A model generated the notes under the pieces. That model made no database searches and had not been told where the DNA came from. It saw only the letters and a program-made list of their open reading frames with translations. From Lentzea aerocolonigenes (GTDB lineage Bacteria; Actinomycetota; Actinomycetes; Mycobacteriales; Pseudonocardiaceae), in assembly GCF_000955955.1 (NCBI RefSeq), contig NZ_JYJG01000064.1:21570-85569 (forward strand): a stretch of DNA of 64,000 nucleotides, read 5' to 3'. Made by a program: the position numbers and the translations under genes. Shown here one piece after another: positions 32,326 to 42,348 of this stretch (position 1 is the stretch's first letter; every line of letters begins with the position of its first letter).

Positions 32326-33770
32326 TCGCCTGGGGCACGCCGCGCGCTCGTGCGGTGCTGGCCACGACGATCCTCGGCTCGGGCATGGCGATGCTCGACG
32401 GGACGATCGTCAACGTCGCGCTGCCGCGGATCGGTGCCGAGTTCAAGGCGTCGGTCACGGATCTGCAGTGGATCCTGAACGGCTACATGCTCGCGCTGGC
32501 CTCGTTGATCCTGGTCGCGGGATCATTGGGTGACCGGTTCGGCCGGCGCCGGGTCTACGTGGTCGGCGTGATCTGGTTCGGCGTGTCGTCGCTGCTGTGC
32601 GGCGTCGCGTGGGACGTGCCGGTGCTCGTGGCCGCGCGCGTGCTGCAGGGTGTGGGAGCGGCGTTGCTGACGCCGGGTGCTTTGGCGATCCTGCAGTCGT
32701 CGTTCAACCGGGAGGACCGCTCGCGCGCGATCGGTGCCTGGTCGGGGCTGTCCGGTGTGGCCACCGCGATCGGGCCGTTCGTCGGCGGGCTGCTCGTGCA
32801 GGCGTGGTCGTGGCGGCTCGCGTTCCTGGTGAACCTGCCGGTGGCCGCGCTGTGCGTGTTCCTCGCGCTGCGGTCGGTGCCGGAGTCGCGGGACGAGACC
32901 GCCGGGCACCCCAACTACCTGTCGGCGCTGGTCGGAGCCGTTGGGCTTGCTTTGATGACCGGCGGCCTGGTCGAGCAGTCGTACCTGGTGGCTGGGCTCG
33001 GGCTGGCGGCGATGATCGCGTTCGGCGTGGTCCAGGTGCGGTCCGCGGACCCGCTGGTGCCACCGGAACTGTTCCGCAACCGCACGTTCCTCGTGGCGAA
33101 CCTGCTGACGTTCCTGGTCTACGCGGCACTCGGCGGCGTGATGGTGCTGCTCGTGCTGCAGCTGCAGGTGTCGCTCGGCTACTCGCCGACGGCGTCCGGC
33201 CTGGCCAGCGTGCCGCTCACGATCATCATGCTGCTGCTGTCGTCGACGTCGGGGAAGATCGCGCAGAAGTACGGCCCGCGCTGGCAGTTGGTTCTCGGGC
33301 CGATCGTGATCGGGCTCGGCATGCTCCTGCTGCGCAACGCCGCACCCGGTTCGAGCTATGTGACGGGCGTGATCGTGTTCGGTCTGGGCCTCGCTGCCGT
33401 GGTCGCGCCGGTCACCGCGACCGTGCTCGCGTCCGCCCCTGATCACCACGCGGGCGTCGCGTCGGGCGTCAACAACGCGGTGGCGCGCACCGGCAGCCTG
33501 CTGGCGATGGCCGTGCTGCCAGGGGCGGTCGGGCTGATGGGTGAGGACTACACGAACCCGGCGGTCATGACCTCCGGGTGGCAGATGGCGCTCGTGCTGT
33601 GCGCGGTGGCGGCGATCATCGGTGGCGTGCTCGCGATCGGCGTGAACAACGACGTGCTGGCCGCGGCGCCTGATCAACCCGAAGCGCCGCATCCCGGCGA
33701 CTGCCTGCACTGCGGCGTGGAGGGTCCGCCGACCCACATGCGGTCAGGTCCGCAGCACGCGAACAAGTAG
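32322..33770 (+). CDS. MFS drug-type transporter, DHA2 (14-TM) family
   Basis: A 482-residue exporter of the EmrB/QacA group. It has motif A variant [16 protein letters not shown] (about 68-83), motif C-like [15 protein letters not shown] and [11 protein letters not shown] in helix 1, with about 14 hydrophobic segments. The C-terminal tail carries [13 protein letters not shown], an unusual Cys pair. TTG 32322 overlaps the dasR stop, so it is probably co-transcribed with dasR. The substrate is unknown. Its 3' end overlaps the convergent dehydratase gene by 27 bp. Confidence 0.9.
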   Translation: MIAWGTPRARAVLATTILGSGMAMLDGTIVNVALPRIGAEFKASVTDLQWILNGYMLALASLILVAGSLGDRFGRRRVYVVGVIWFGVSSLLCGVAWDVPVLVAARVLQGVGAALLTPGALAILQSSFNREDRSRAIGAWSGLSGVATAIGPFVGGLLVQAWSWRLAFLVNLPVAALCVFLALRSVPESRDETAGHPNYLSALVGAVGLALMTGGLVEQSYLVAGLGLAAMIAFGVVQVRSADPLVPPELFRNRTFLVANLLTFLVYAALGGVMVLLVLQLQVSLGYSPTASGLASVPLTIIMLLLSSTSGKIAQKYGPRWQLVLGPIVIGLGMLLLRNAAPGSSYVTGVIVFGLGLAAVVAPVTATVLASAPDHHAGVASGVNNAVARTGSLLAMAVLPGAVGLMGEDYTNPAVMTSGWQMALVLCAVAAIIGGVLAIGVNNDVLAAAPDQPEAPHPGDCLHCGVEGPPTHMRSGPQHANK

Positions 33771-34649
33771 CGCGGGGTCGACGTTGCCGCCGGAGACGAC
33801 GGCAACGCCACCTCCGAGCTTCGCCTGGGCCGCGACCGCGACGGCACCGCTGGGTTCGGTGATCAGCCGTGCGCCGCGGGCCAACTGGGCCATCGCGTCG
33901 AAGATCTCTTCTTCCGACACCGTGATCACGTCGTCGACGAGCTTGCTGATGTGTTCCCAGGTGAGGGCCGAGGGCTCGTCGCGGAGGGCGTCAGCGGCCG
34001 TCTGAGCGCGTTCCACCGGGTCCCAGCGGGTGAGTTCGCCTCGGTGGAGCGAGTCGGCGATGTCGGCGGCCAGAGCTGGTTCCGCGCCGATCACTCGGAC
34101 GTCCGGGCGCAGCGTCTTGATCGCCGTGGCGACGCCGGAGATCAGGCCGCCGCCCGACATCGGCACGACGACCGCTTGCACGTCCGGCAGGTCTTCGAGG
34201 ATCTCGAGGCCGATCGTGCCCTGGCCGGCGATCACGTCCGGGTGGTCGAACGGCGGGATCAGCGCCGCACCTCGTTCGGCGACGAGGGCTTCCGCCCGTT
34301 CGACGCGTTCGGTGATGCCGACGATGAAGACCTCGGCTCCCAGCGCTTTCGTGGCCTCGATCTTGACCGCGGGAGTGTTTGAAGGCATCACGATCGCCGC
34401 CGGAACGCCGTGCAGCCGGGCCGCGAACGCCACGGCCTGGGCGTGGTTGCCGCTGGAGTACGCGACCACGCCGTTCGCCCGGTTCTCCAGGCGTGCCAAC
34501 GCGTTCAGCGCGCCGCGGAGCTTGAACGCACCGATCGGCTGCAGTGATTCGGGCTTGAGCCAGCCAGGACCGAACGGCAGCAGCGGCGTGCGCACCACGT
34601 GCGGCGCGATCACCGTTGCCGCCGAACGGATGTCGTCGAGCGAGATCAT
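33744..34649 (-). CDS. PLP-dependent threonine/serine dehydratase-like enzyme (copy 2)
   Basis: A 301-residue fold-type II PLP enzyme. The Schiff-base Lys is in PIGAFKLRGALNAL (about 41-54), the phosphate-binding loop is SGGGLISG, and SSGNHAQAVA marks the substrate carboxylate site. The length, without a regulatory ACT domain, fits catabolic threonine dehydratase or serine racemase. ATG 34649 overlaps the stop of the neighbouring paralogue by 4 bp; together they look like a tandem duplication. A longer in-frame extension to 34937 lies inside the other gene and is rejected. Confidence 0.88.
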   Translation of the reverse strand: MISLDDIRSAATVIAPHVVRTPLLPFGPGWLKPESLQPIGAFKLRGALNALARLENRANGVVAYSSGNHAQAVAFAARLHGVPAAIVMPSNTPAVKIEATKALGAEVFIVGITERVERAEALVAERGAALIPPFDHPDVIAGQGTIGLEILEDLPDVQAVVVPMSGGGLISGVATAIKTLRPDVRVIGAEPALAADIADSLHRGELTRWDPVERAQTAADALRDEPSALTWEHISKLVDDVITVSEEEIFDAMAQLARGARLITEPSGAVAVAAQAKLGGGVAVVSGGNVDPALLVRVLRT

Positions 34650-35575
34650 CCGACTAGTTCCGCGAACAGCTTCGGTTCGATGTTGCCGCCGGACACGACC
34701 GCGACCGCCGGGCCGGCGGGCAACGAGCGGTTCAGGTACGCCGCAACGGGAACAGCGCCGCTCGTCTCGGACACGACGCGGGTGCGGCGGGCAATTTCCC
34801 TGACAGCGTCCCGAATCTCGTCCTCGGTCACGGTGACGATGTCGTCGACGTACTCGCGGATGTGCGCGAACGTCAGCTCGGACGGCTCGGCGCGCAGGCC
34901 GTCGGCGATGGTGCGGGCGCGGTCGTGCGCGTCCCACCGGACCAGCGAACCGGCGGCGAACGACGCGGCGGCATCGCCGGCCAGCTCGGGTTCGACGCCG
35001 ATCACGCGGACGTTGGGGCGCAACGACTTCACGGCCGTCGCGACGCCGGCGATCAGGCCGCCGCCGCTCACCGGGACCAGGATCGTGGCGACGTCGGGCA
35101 GGTCCGCGCAGATCTCCAGGCCGATCGTGCCCTGGCCGGCGATCACGTCCGGGTGGTCGAACGGCGGGATCAGCGTGGCACCGCGTTCCTCGACCAGTTC
35201 GGCGGCGCGCGACTCGCGTTCGGTGATGCCGACGACGAACACCTCGGCGCCGTGCGAGCGCGTCGCGTCGATCTTCAGCTGCGGCGTGTTGTCCGGTACG
35301 ACGATCGCCGCGGGCATGCCCAGGAGCTTGGCCGCGTAGGCGACTGCTTGCGCGTGGTTACCACTCGAATACGCCACGACACCACGCGCGCGGTCCTCGG
35401 AAGGTATGCGGGACAAGGCGTTCACCGCGCCGCGTTGCTTGAAAGCTCCGATGGGCTGCAGGCATTCGGGCTTGATCGAAAGTCCCGAGTCGAACGTCAG
35501 CAGCGGGGTGTGGACGACATGCGGGGCGATCGCGGCAGCGGCCGCGTGGATGTCTTCGAGAGTCACCAGACGCAT
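34646..35575 (-). CDS. PLP-dependent threonine/serine dehydratase-like enzyme (copy 1)
   Basis: A 309-residue paralogue of the gene at 33744-34649. The two share long identical stretches such as VAYSSGNHAQAVA, FDHPDVIAGQGTIGLEI and VSGGN, with an overall identity I judge at more than half. The PLP Lys is in PIGAFKQRGAVNAL. The expected reaction is deamination of Thr/Ser to the keto acid, or racemisation. MRLVTLEDIH at 35575 is the natural start: further upstream the frame has a low-quality Arg/His-rich leader. It is divergent from the Thr-rich membrane protein, with 63 bp between. Confidence 0.88.
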   Translation of the reverse strand: MRLVTLEDIHAAAAAIAPHVVHTPLLTFDSGLSIKPECLQPIGAFKQRGAVNALSRIPSEDRARGVVAYSSGNHAQAVAYAAKLLGMPAAIVVPDNTPQLKIDATRSHGAEVFVVGITERESRAAELVEERGATLIPPFDHPDVIAGQGTIGLEICADLPDVATILVPVSGGGLIAGVATAVKSLRPNVRVIGVEPELAGDAAASFAAGSLVRWDAHDRARTIADGLRAEPSELTFAHIREYVDDIVTVTEDEIRDAVREIARRTRVVSETSGAVPVAAYLNRSLPAGPAVAVVSGGNIEPKLFAELVG

Positions 35576-35638
35576 GTGTCGATGATGCACGTCACCGGGG
35601 CACAACCGGTGAACTGTGCCCGACGTCCCACAAGTGTC

Positions 35639-36139
35639 ATGTCTGAGAAGGAGAAGATCACCCCCGTCAAGCTCGTCGCGAGTGTGCTCGCCGCCGTCAC
35701 CGCGGCCGTGCTGAGCCTTCGCCTCAACGTCGTCGGCACCATCATCGGCGCGATCCTCGCGAGTGTGGTGACCACAGTGGGCGCCGTGCTCTATCAACGG
35801 TCGATGGAACGCGAAAAGCGTTGGCAGGTCATCGCGGTCGGCGGACTGCTGGCGTTCGTCGTGACCGTCCTCACCGTCACGAGCGTCCAGTTGGTGACCG
35901 GCAAACCGACGTCCGCGGATCCGGGGCCGACCACCAACGAGACCGTCCACACCGAAACGCACACCGAGACGACGAAGACGGAAACGGAGACCGTGACCGT
36001 CCCGCCGAGCACTTCGGCCACGTCCGGTCAGTCGCCCACCGAAAGCACGACGCCGACCGGACCGGCGACTACGACGACAGAATCCCGACAGCCGACCGAC
36101 AGCTCTAAACCGACGTCAACTGTCGACCCCATTCGGTGA
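35639..36139 (+). CDS. Membrane protein with Thr/Ser/Pro-rich exported tail
   Basis: A 166-residue protein with two hydrophobic segments (about 10-52 including a short break, and 62-85). Then follows an about 80-residue Thr/Glu/Ser/Pro-rich tail (THTETHTETTKTETETVTV) of the type found in surface-exposed, possibly O-mannosylated actinomycete proteins. No catalytic motif is seen. The ATG at 35639 lacks a clear ribosome-binding site. No family was recognised. Confidence 0.65.
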   Translation: MSEKEKITPVKLVASVLAAVTAAVLSLRLNVVGTIIGAILASVVTTVGAVLYQRSMEREKRWQVIAVGGLLAFVVTVLTVTSVQLVTGKPTSADPGPTTNETVHTETHTETTKTETETVTVPPSTSATSGQSPTESTTPTGPATTTTESRQPTDSSKPTSTVDPIR

Positions 36140-36499
36140 TCACGTCACTACTTTGAGCGATAGTTAACTGTCAATTGCTACGCACCGCAGTTGATCTGTC
36201 GTGAGCTGTGACACACTTCGTCCACGGTCGAGGTCGGGCGTAATAGATAACGGGCCCATAACGTCACTCGAACGGGCGAAGGATTCGGTCCGAAAGAGAC
36301 CGGGAGGGGGGCGCAATGAGGCTCGTGGCAAGACCACTTGAGCGCGGCGCCCTCGCATCGAACGAGAGAGAGCTGGGGATTGGAGGGGTGGGGCGACCCC
36401 TGCCGCCGCCCCACCACCCGTCCCCCTAGAGCCCCCGAGAGAGGTCCCTGCAACCGATCTCTCGGGTTCCCCTGCACCCGAAAGTGAGGGAGACGTCTG
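36140..36499 (+). promoter_or_regulatory. Long, structured leader region before the secreted protease gene
   Basis: This 360-bp gap has no plausible gene. Its second half holds successive stems: CGGTC/GACCG (36286-36290 with 36298-36302), GGGCGC/GCGCCC (36309-36314 with 36347-36352) enclosing CTC-g-TGG/CCA-ctt-GAG (36322-36342), GGTGGGGCG/CGCCCCACC (36387-36395 with 36407-36415) and CCCGAGAGA/TCTCTCGGG (36434-36442 with 36458-36466). Next come GAGGGAG and the protease ATG. The AT-richer part 36140-36260 probably contains the promoter (TAATAG at 36241). I do not recognise a known riboswitch class. Confidence 0.5.
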
Positions 36500-37651
36500 A
36501 TGAACCGCACGAGTGCGGCCCGTATTACCGGTGCCGTGTTGCTCGCCACCGGAGTCGTGACTGCTCTCAGCGTACCGGCGTTTGGCGCCCCTGCCGCACC
36601 AGTCGCCCCAACCGGTTCCGACACGGAGAGCTACCCGGCCGAATTGCTCCAAGCGGTCCAACGTGATTTGGGCCTGAACGCTGACCAGGCACGCGTCCGG
36701 TTGGCTTCTGACCAGAAAGCAAGCGAAACCGCGGAGCAGGCGAAGGCCTCTCTGGGTGACGCGTTCGGCGGATCCTGGATCGACCAGGCGAGCGGCAGAC
36801 TGACCGTGGCGGTGACCAGGTCGGGACTCTCCGTGAGCGGCGCGGACACCAAGGTCGTCCAGAACTCGCTCACCCAGCTCAACGGCACCAAGTCGGTGCT
36901 CGACCTCATGACCGCTCCCGCGAGCGTCACCAGCTGGCGGGTGGACGAGAAGTCCAACGCCGTCGTGGTCGAGGTCAACAAGAACACCCGCGACGCGGCC
37001 GCGGACCAGTGGATCGCCACGGCCAAGAGCATCAGCGGCGCCGTTCAGGTCGCCGAGGTGGCCGAGAGCCCGACCACGCTGTACGACCTGCGCGGTGGTG
37101 ACGCGGTCTACATGGGCGGCGGACGTTGCTCGCTCGGCTTCTCCGTGACCGGCGGGTTCGTCATCGCCGGCCACTGCGGCCGCGCCGGCACCGCCACCCA
37201 GGGCTTCAACCGCGTCGCCCAGGGCACCTTCCAGGCGTCGACGTTCCCCGGCAACGACTACGCGTGGGTGAAGACCAACGCGAACTGGACCCCGCGGCCG
37301 TGGGTCAACCGCTACGGCGGTGCCAACGTGATCGTCAAGGGCTCCACCGAGGCCGCTGTCGGCGCGCAGATCTGCCGCTCCGGCTCGACCACCGGCTGGC
37401 ACTGCGGTTCGGTCCAGGCCAAGAACCAGACCGTGAACTACCCGCAGGGCACCGTCCGCGGCCTCACCCGCACCAACGTGTGCGCGGAGCCCGGCGACTC
37501 GGGTGGCTCCTGGGTGGCGGGCTCGGGCTTCGGCCAGGCCCAGGGCGTGACGTCCGGCGGTTCGGGCAACTGCTCGTCCGGTGGCACCACGTACTTCCAG
37601 CCGGTGAACCCGATCCTGTCGCGCTACGGCCTGACCCTGACGCGCGGCTGA
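36500..37651 (+). CDS. Secreted S1 (chymotrypsin-like) serine protease with prodomain, streptogrisin/alpha-lytic type
   Basis: A 383-residue secreted zymogen: signal peptide (about 1-30, ending FGAPAAP), an alpha-lytic-type prodomain (about 40-190) and a mature domain starting near YDLRGGDAVY (about 195). Catalytic residues are His225 (IAGHCGR), Asp253 (GNDYAWV) and Ser334 (EPGDSGGS). The cysteines are spaced as in streptogrisins (GRC/GHC, QICRSG/WHCG, NVCAE/GNC). The prodomain should act as folding chaperone and inhibitor and be removed outside the cell. ATG 36500 has GAGGGAG 8-9 bp upstream. The gene lies behind a long hairpin-rich leader. Confidence 0.95.
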   Translation: MNRTSAARITGAVLLATGVVTALSVPAFGAPAAPVAPTGSDTESYPAELLQAVQRDLGLNADQARVRLASDQKASETAEQAKASLGDAFGGSWIDQASGRLTVAVTRSGLSVSGADTKVVQNSLTQLNGTKSVLDLMTAPASVTSWRVDEKSNAVVVEVNKNTRDAAADQWIATAKSISGAVQVAEVAESPTTLYDLRGGDAVYMGGGRCSLGFSVTGGFVIAGHCGRAGTATQGFNRVAQGTFQASTFPGNDYAWVKTNANWTPRPWVNRYGGANVIVKGSTEAAVGAQICRSGSTTGWHCGSVQAKNQTVNYPQGTVRGLTRTNVCAEPGDSGGSWVAGSGFGQAQGVTSGGSGNCSSGGTTYFQPVNPILSRYGLTLTRG

Positions 37652-37654
37652 TCT

Positions 37655-38416
37655 CTAGCTGAACTGCACAGATCGTTTCGAGAGCCCGTACCAGAAGCCT
37701 TCAACGCTGGTACGGGCTTTCTCGTCGCTCGCAGCGCCGAGTGCCACGAACAGCGGCGCGAAGTGCTCGGTCCGCGGATGCGCGATGCCCGCCGCGGGAG
37801 CCTTCTGCTGGAAGTCCAGCAACGCGTCCACGTCGCCGTTCGCCAGCTGCTGGTGCGCCCAGTCGTCGAACTCCTTCGACCACGACGGCGGCTCGTAGTC
37901 CGGGCCCTGGCCGAAGTGCACGCAGCTCAGGTTGTGCGTCATGAACCCGCTGCCGACGATCAGGACGTTCTTGTCCCGCAGCGGTGCGAGCTTCCGGCCG
38001 ATCCCGTGCAGCTCGCGCGGGTCGAGCGTGGGCAGCGACATCTGCAGCACCGGCACGTCCGCGTCCGGGAACATCTCCTTGAGCGGCACATATGCGCCGT
38101 GGTCGAGGCCGCGGCCGGCGTCCTGCTGGACGTGGCCGCCGAGGAGCTTGCGGACGTCCTCCGCGAGCTCGGGAGCACCCGGCGCTTCGTACGTGACCTC
38201 GTAGTAGTGCTGCGGGAAGCCCCAGAAGTCGTAGACCAGCGGCACGGTCGTGGTCGCGCCGATCGTGGTCGGCGCCTCCTCCCAGTGCGCGGAGACCATG
38301 AGCACGGCCTCCGGGCGCGGGAGAGTGGCGGACCAGTCCTTGAGCTCTCTGGTCCACGTCTCGTCGTCAGCCAACGGGGGAGCCCCGTGGCTCAGGTACA
38401 GCACAGGTGCGCTCAC
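37655..38416 (-). CDS. Class III extradiol dioxygenase, 4,5-DOPA dioxygenase (YgiD/DODA) family
   Basis: A 253-residue non-heme metal dioxygenase. Conserved features are LYLSHGAPPL (metal His), SAHWEEAP, YDFWGFPQHYY, GLDHGAYVPL (His), MSLP and SGFMTHNL (His). The family opens catechol rings such as DOPA, though the bacterial substrates are often unknown. The GTG start at 38416 lies next to a palindromic AT-rich operator (38435-38453), suggesting control by a MarR-type regulator. It is convergent with the protease gene, with only 3 bp between the stops. Confidence 0.9.
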   Translation of the reverse strand: MSAPVLYLSHGAPPLADDETWTRELKDWSATLPRPEAVLMVSAHWEEAPTTIGATTTVPLVYDFWGFPQHYYEVTYEAPGAPELAEDVRKLLGGHVQQDAGRGLDHGAYVPLKEMFPDADVPVLQMSLPTLDPRELHGIGRKLAPLRDKNVLIVGSGFMTHNLSCVHFGQGPDYEPPSWSKEFDDWAHQQLANGDVDALLDFQQKAPAAGIAHPRTEHFAPLFVALGAASDEKARTSVEGFWYGLSKRSVQFS

Positions 38417-38434
38417 AGTTCCGAGCGTACGCCA

Positions 38435-38453
38435 AGTTGTTCAAATTTCAACT
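38435..38453. promoter_or_regulatory. Palindrome AGTTG-N9-CAACT before the dioxygenase gene
   Basis: AGTTG (38435-38439) and CAACT (38449-38453) flank TTCAAATTT, giving an AT-rich dyad unlike its GC-rich surroundings. It lies about 20 bp before the dioxygenase start and covers the thiE stop codon. A related half-site, TTCAACTTTGAAC, follows at 38460-38472 inside thiE. The sequence style suits MarR or HxlR regulators. Confidence 0.5.
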
Positions 38454-39086
38454 ACTAAGTTCAACTTTGAACGACTCGGCTGCCTTGCGCGGGTCCTCGG
38501 CGTCGGTGATGGCCCGGACGACGACGACGCGGGTGGCTCCTGCGGCCTTCACCTCGTGGAGGTTCGTGAGGTCGATGCCGCCGATCGCGAACCACGGCCT
38601 GGCGCTCTTCGTCGCTCGGACGAGGTCCAGTCCTGGAGCCGGACGGCCCGGCTTGGTCGGCGTCGGCCAGCACGGGCCGGTGCAGAAGTAGTCCACGCCG
38701 GGTTCGTCCGCCGCCGCCCGCATCTGGTCGACGTCGTGGGTGGAGCGGCCGATCACCACGTCGTCGCCGAGGATCTTCCGGGCGAGCGGCACGGGCAGGT
38801 CGTCCTGGCCGAGGTGCAGCACGTCGGCCTGGACCGCGTGCGCGATGTCCGCGCGGTCGTTGACGGCGAAGAGCTTGCCGTGGCGTTCGGCGGCTTCGGC
38901 GAGGATCTCGAGCGCGTCGAGCTCCTGCTTCGCCTCGAGTGACTTGTCCCGCAGTTGGATGATGTCGACGCCGCCGGCGAGGGCCGCATCGGCGAACTCG
39001 GCCAGATCAGGCCGGTTCGGCGTGCAGAGGTAGAGCGTCGCGTCGGCGAGTCGTTGCCTGATCAGGTTTCCGTCGAGTCCTGGCAC
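38448..39086 (-). CDS. thiE: Thiamine-phosphate synthase
   Basis: A 212-residue TIM-barrel enzyme joining HMP-pyrophosphate and thiazole phosphate to thiamine phosphate. Motifs are [65 protein letters not shown] and FAIGGID. The GTG start at 39086 is divergent from the riboswitch-led thiO operon, 33 bp away, so thiE itself is not behind a TPP riboswitch. The end overlaps the palindrome upstream of the dioxygenase gene. Confidence 0.95.
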   Translation of the reverse strand: MPGLDGNLIRQRLADATLYLCTPNRPDLAEFADAALAGGVDIIQLRDKSLEAKQELDALEILAEAAERHGKLFAVNDRADIAHAVQADVLHLGQDDLPVPLARKILGDDVVIGRSTHDVDQMRAAADEPGVDYFCTGPCWPTPTKPGRPAPGLDLVRATKSARPWFAIGGIDLTNLHEVKAAGATRVVVVRAITDAEDPRKAAESFKVELSS

Positions 39087-39118
39087 GCTCGCACGGTAAC
39101 CGTTATGTTGGTGTCGGT

Positions 39119-39209
39119 CCGCACGGGAGCCTGGAGATCACCGGGCTGAGAGGGAGCGTGGTTCGCTCCGACCGTCGAACCTGATCCGGGTCATGCCGGC
39201 GCAGGGAGC
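39119..39209 (+). ncRNA. TPP riboswitch (THI element) controlling thiO-thiS-thiG
   Basis: The conserved THI-box parts are in order: GCACGGGAGC (39121-39130), the CTGAGAGGGAG core (39146-39156), a variable GC hairpin (GAGCGTGGTTCGCTC, 39154-39168), CCTGATCCGGGTCATGCCGGCG (39180-39201, the pyrophosphate-binding and 3' core) and the closing GCAGGGAGC (39201-39209). The closing stem runs straight into the thiO ribosome-binding site and GTG start. TPP binding should therefore hide the start signal, so control at translation is likely. Confidence 0.95.
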
Positions 39210-40171
39210 GTGAATGCCTTGAGCAGTGTGGAAGTGGCCGTCCGGGGTGGCGGTGTCATCGGCCTGTCCGTGGCTTTGGCGTTGCTGCGGGACGGGTACT
39301 CGGTTTCGGTTACCGACGTGGGGTCCCCGCACGCCGGATCACGGGTCGCGGGCGGGATGCTCGCGCCGTTGACGGAGGCCTGGCCGGGCGAGGAAGCCGT
39401 GGTGGCGCAGGGTGTTGAGGCCCTGGCGATGTGGCCCGCGTTCGCCTCGTCGATCGGTGTCGAACTGTTCACGGCGGGGACTCTCGCGGTTGGAACGCAA
39501 CCCGGTGACCTCGCTGATCTGAAGCACGCGGGGGAGTTGCTGACCTCGCGGGAGATCCGTGCGCTCGAACCTTCTCTGGGCCCGGCGGTTCGTGGCGGTG
39601 TGTACGCGGCAGGTGACCTCGCCGTCGACAACCGCGCGTTGCTTTCCGCACTGTGGAAGGCATGCGTCGAGCTGGGCGTGCGGTCCGATGTGGACGGCCG
39701 CGTCGAGGTGATCGCAGCCGGGGCGTGGAGCGGTGCGTTGCATCCCTTGCTGCGGGACGTGATCCGGCCGGTCAAGGGTGAGATCCTGCGGCTTTCCTGG
39801 CGTTCTGGGGCGTTGCCGCCGCCGCGTCACACGATCCGCGCTCTGGTTTCCGGCCGGCCGGTGTATCTGGTTCCGCGCAACGACGGCCTGGTCGTCGGAG
39901 CTACGCAGTACGAGGTGGGGTTCGACACCGACGTGTCCGTCGCGGGGGTGCGGGACCTGTTGCGGGACGCGGAAACCGTGCTGCCGGGCATCGCCGAGTA
40001 CGCGCTGACCGAGGCCGCCGTCGGGTTCCGCGCGGGCAGCCCGGACAACGTGCCGATCGTGCGCTGGCTGGAGCCCGGCGTGATCGCGGCGACCGGACAC
40101 CACCGCAACGGACTTCTGCTCGCCCCGCACACCGCTGCGCAGGTCGTCGGGCTGCTCAAGGGAGGAAGCTG

Positions 40172-40175
<4 letters not shown>
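39210..40175 (+). CDS. thiO: Glycine oxidase ThiO (FAD-dependent)
   Basis: A 321-residue flavoprotein of the D-amino-acid-oxidase type that turns glycine into iminoglycine for the thiazole ring. It has the FAD dinucleotide motif VRGGGVIGLSVALALL (about 11-26), SRVAGGMLAPLTEA, IRPVKGEILRL, YLVPRNDGLVVGAT and the C-terminal GHHRNGLLLAP. The GTG start is at the end of the riboswitch. It overlaps thiS by 4 bp (GTGA). Confidence 0.95.
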
Positions 40176-41129
<954 letters not shown>

Positions 41130-41204
41130 GGTCGCTACCGTGGGTACTCACGTGTTGGGGGATGATTGAGAACTACTTAATCCCGCCGAGGAGGACGACA
41201 AGCC

Positions 41205-41648
41205 GTGACGGCCCCCATTGACGCCGAGGTCGAGGACGCGACCGCGCGCCTGTACCTGGCGATCGGCCGGCTGGCCCGGTTGCTGCGACGCACCGGTTCC
41301 CCGGGACTCGGCCCCGGCGCGGTCTCCGCGCTGGCCACCCTCGCCCGCTGCGGCCCCATGCGCCTCGGCGACCTGGCGACCAAGGAAGGCGTGGCGCCGC
41401 CGACGTTGTCCCGCATCGTCGCCGCCCTGGTCGAGGCCGGGTACGTGAAGCGCGAACCGGACCCGCAGGACGGCCGCGCGTGGCTCGCGACCCCCACACC
41501 CGAGGGCGAGACGATGGTCTCCGGAGTGCGGTCCGCGCGGGTGCGCGAGCTGCAGCGGCGGATCGAACAGCTGACACCCGAACACGTTTCGGCTCTGGTG
41601 AACGCGTTGGACGCGCTGGAGACGCTGGTCGGCGAAGAGCCGAAGTAG
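41205..41648 (+). CDS. MarR-family transcriptional regulator
   Basis: A 147-residue winged-helix regulator. It has the MarR recognition region MRLGDLATKEGVAPPTLSRIVAALVEAGYVKREPDPQDGR split over about 52-95, and dimerisation helices at both ends. GTG 41205 has GAGGAGG 10 bp upstream. It overlaps the next small gene by one base. Targets are unknown; the AT-rich palindrome at 38435 is one candidate in this window. Confidence 0.92.
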   Translation: MTAPIDAEVEDATARLYLAIGRLARLLRRTGSPGLGPGAVSALATLARCGPMRLGDLATKEGVAPPTLSRIVAALVEAGYVKREPDPQDGRAWLATPTPEGETMVSGVRSARVRELQRRIEQLTPEHVSALVNALDALETLVGEEPK

Positions 41649-41878
41649 TGTCCGATCCCGCTGAGCTCGACCCCTTCGTGGAACTGGCTCGTGCGCGGCT
41701 GGCGGCCGGAGCGGGGTACGACGAGGTGCTCGGCCTGCTCCGGCAACGTGGTCTGTCGAAGATGAACTGCCTGATGGTGATCAGCGAGTCCGGACTCGGT
41801 CTCGCTGAGACCAAGCGGTTCATGCACGAGAGCCGGGTGTGGGCCGCTTGGCAGGCCGACGACGAAGAATCGAGCTAG
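41648..41878 (+). CDS. Small conserved-looking protein coupled to MarR gene
   Basis: A 76-residue soluble, helical protein starting at GTG 41648, which overlaps the last base of the MarR stop. Sequence features are ELARARLAAGAGYDEVLGLLR and the pattern RGLSKMNCLMVISESGLGLAETKRFMHES, which looks like a small helix-hairpin domain. I do not recognise a function. Coupling to the regulator suggests joint expression. Confidence 0.65.
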   Translation: MSDPAELDPFVELARARLAAGAGYDEVLGLLRQRGLSKMNCLMVISESGLGLAETKRFMHESRVWAAWQADDEESS

Positions 41879-41920
41879 CGCGTGAAGTCGCTGTTCGACC
41901 CGGCCGGCCACCCCTTCTGC

Positions 41921-42340
41921 CTATGCCTGGACGAAGAGTCGCAGTAGCGCCTGGTTGAAGGCGTCGAACTCCGCGACGAGCACCTCGCGGGTCTGCGCCA
42001 GCACATCGGCGGCCATCGGGCCGGTGAAGGCCTCCATGTTCACCAGCCGGGTGCCGCTGTCGATCTCTGTCAGCTCCCAGCGGTGGCGGCCGAAGAACAT
42101 CTTCGGGTCGCCGCCCTGGGACGCCAGCACGTACTTCTCGGTCGCCGTGATCTCGCCGTCGAACTCGCGCTCGAACGGCGTGCCCTTGGCCGCCTTCACC
42201 TTGGTCTTCAGGTCGTCTACCTGCACGTACTCCATGACGGGGTTCCAGTGGGCATAGCCGCCGAAGTCCACCAGCACCTGCCACACGTCGTCGATCGGCG
42301 CCGGGATGACCAGCTCTGTCCTGACCTCATTTTCCTGCAT
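41921..42340 (-). CDS. SRPBCC/START-like family protein
   Basis: A 139-residue polyketide-cyclase/dehydrase-like (SRPBCC) protein. The N-terminal VRTELVIPAPIDDVWQVLVDFGGYAHWNPVM is the typical strand, helix and W-N-P start. The middle strands KFFGRHRWELTEIDSGTRLVN region and a long C-terminal helix (about 110-136) complete the fold with its hydrophobic pocket. It binds an unknown small ligand. ATG 42340 begins 8 bp after a TATACT box on the minus strand, so its mRNA is probably leaderless. It is divergent from, and likely regulated by, the TetR gene. Confidence 0.87.
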   Translation of the reverse strand: MQENEVRTELVIPAPIDDVWQVLVDFGGYAHWNPVMEYVQVDDLKTKVKAAKGTPFEREFDGEITATEKYVLASQGGDPKMFFGRHRWELTEIDSGTRLVNMEAFTGPMAADVLAQTREVLVAEFDAFNQALLRLFVQA

Positions 42341-42348
42341 GGTTGTTC

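Noticed and set aside
36140..36499. Cyclic-di-AMP (ydaO) riboswitch before the secreted protease
   Set aside because: Location before an exported enzyme suggested it, but the conserved ydaO core sequences could not be found.
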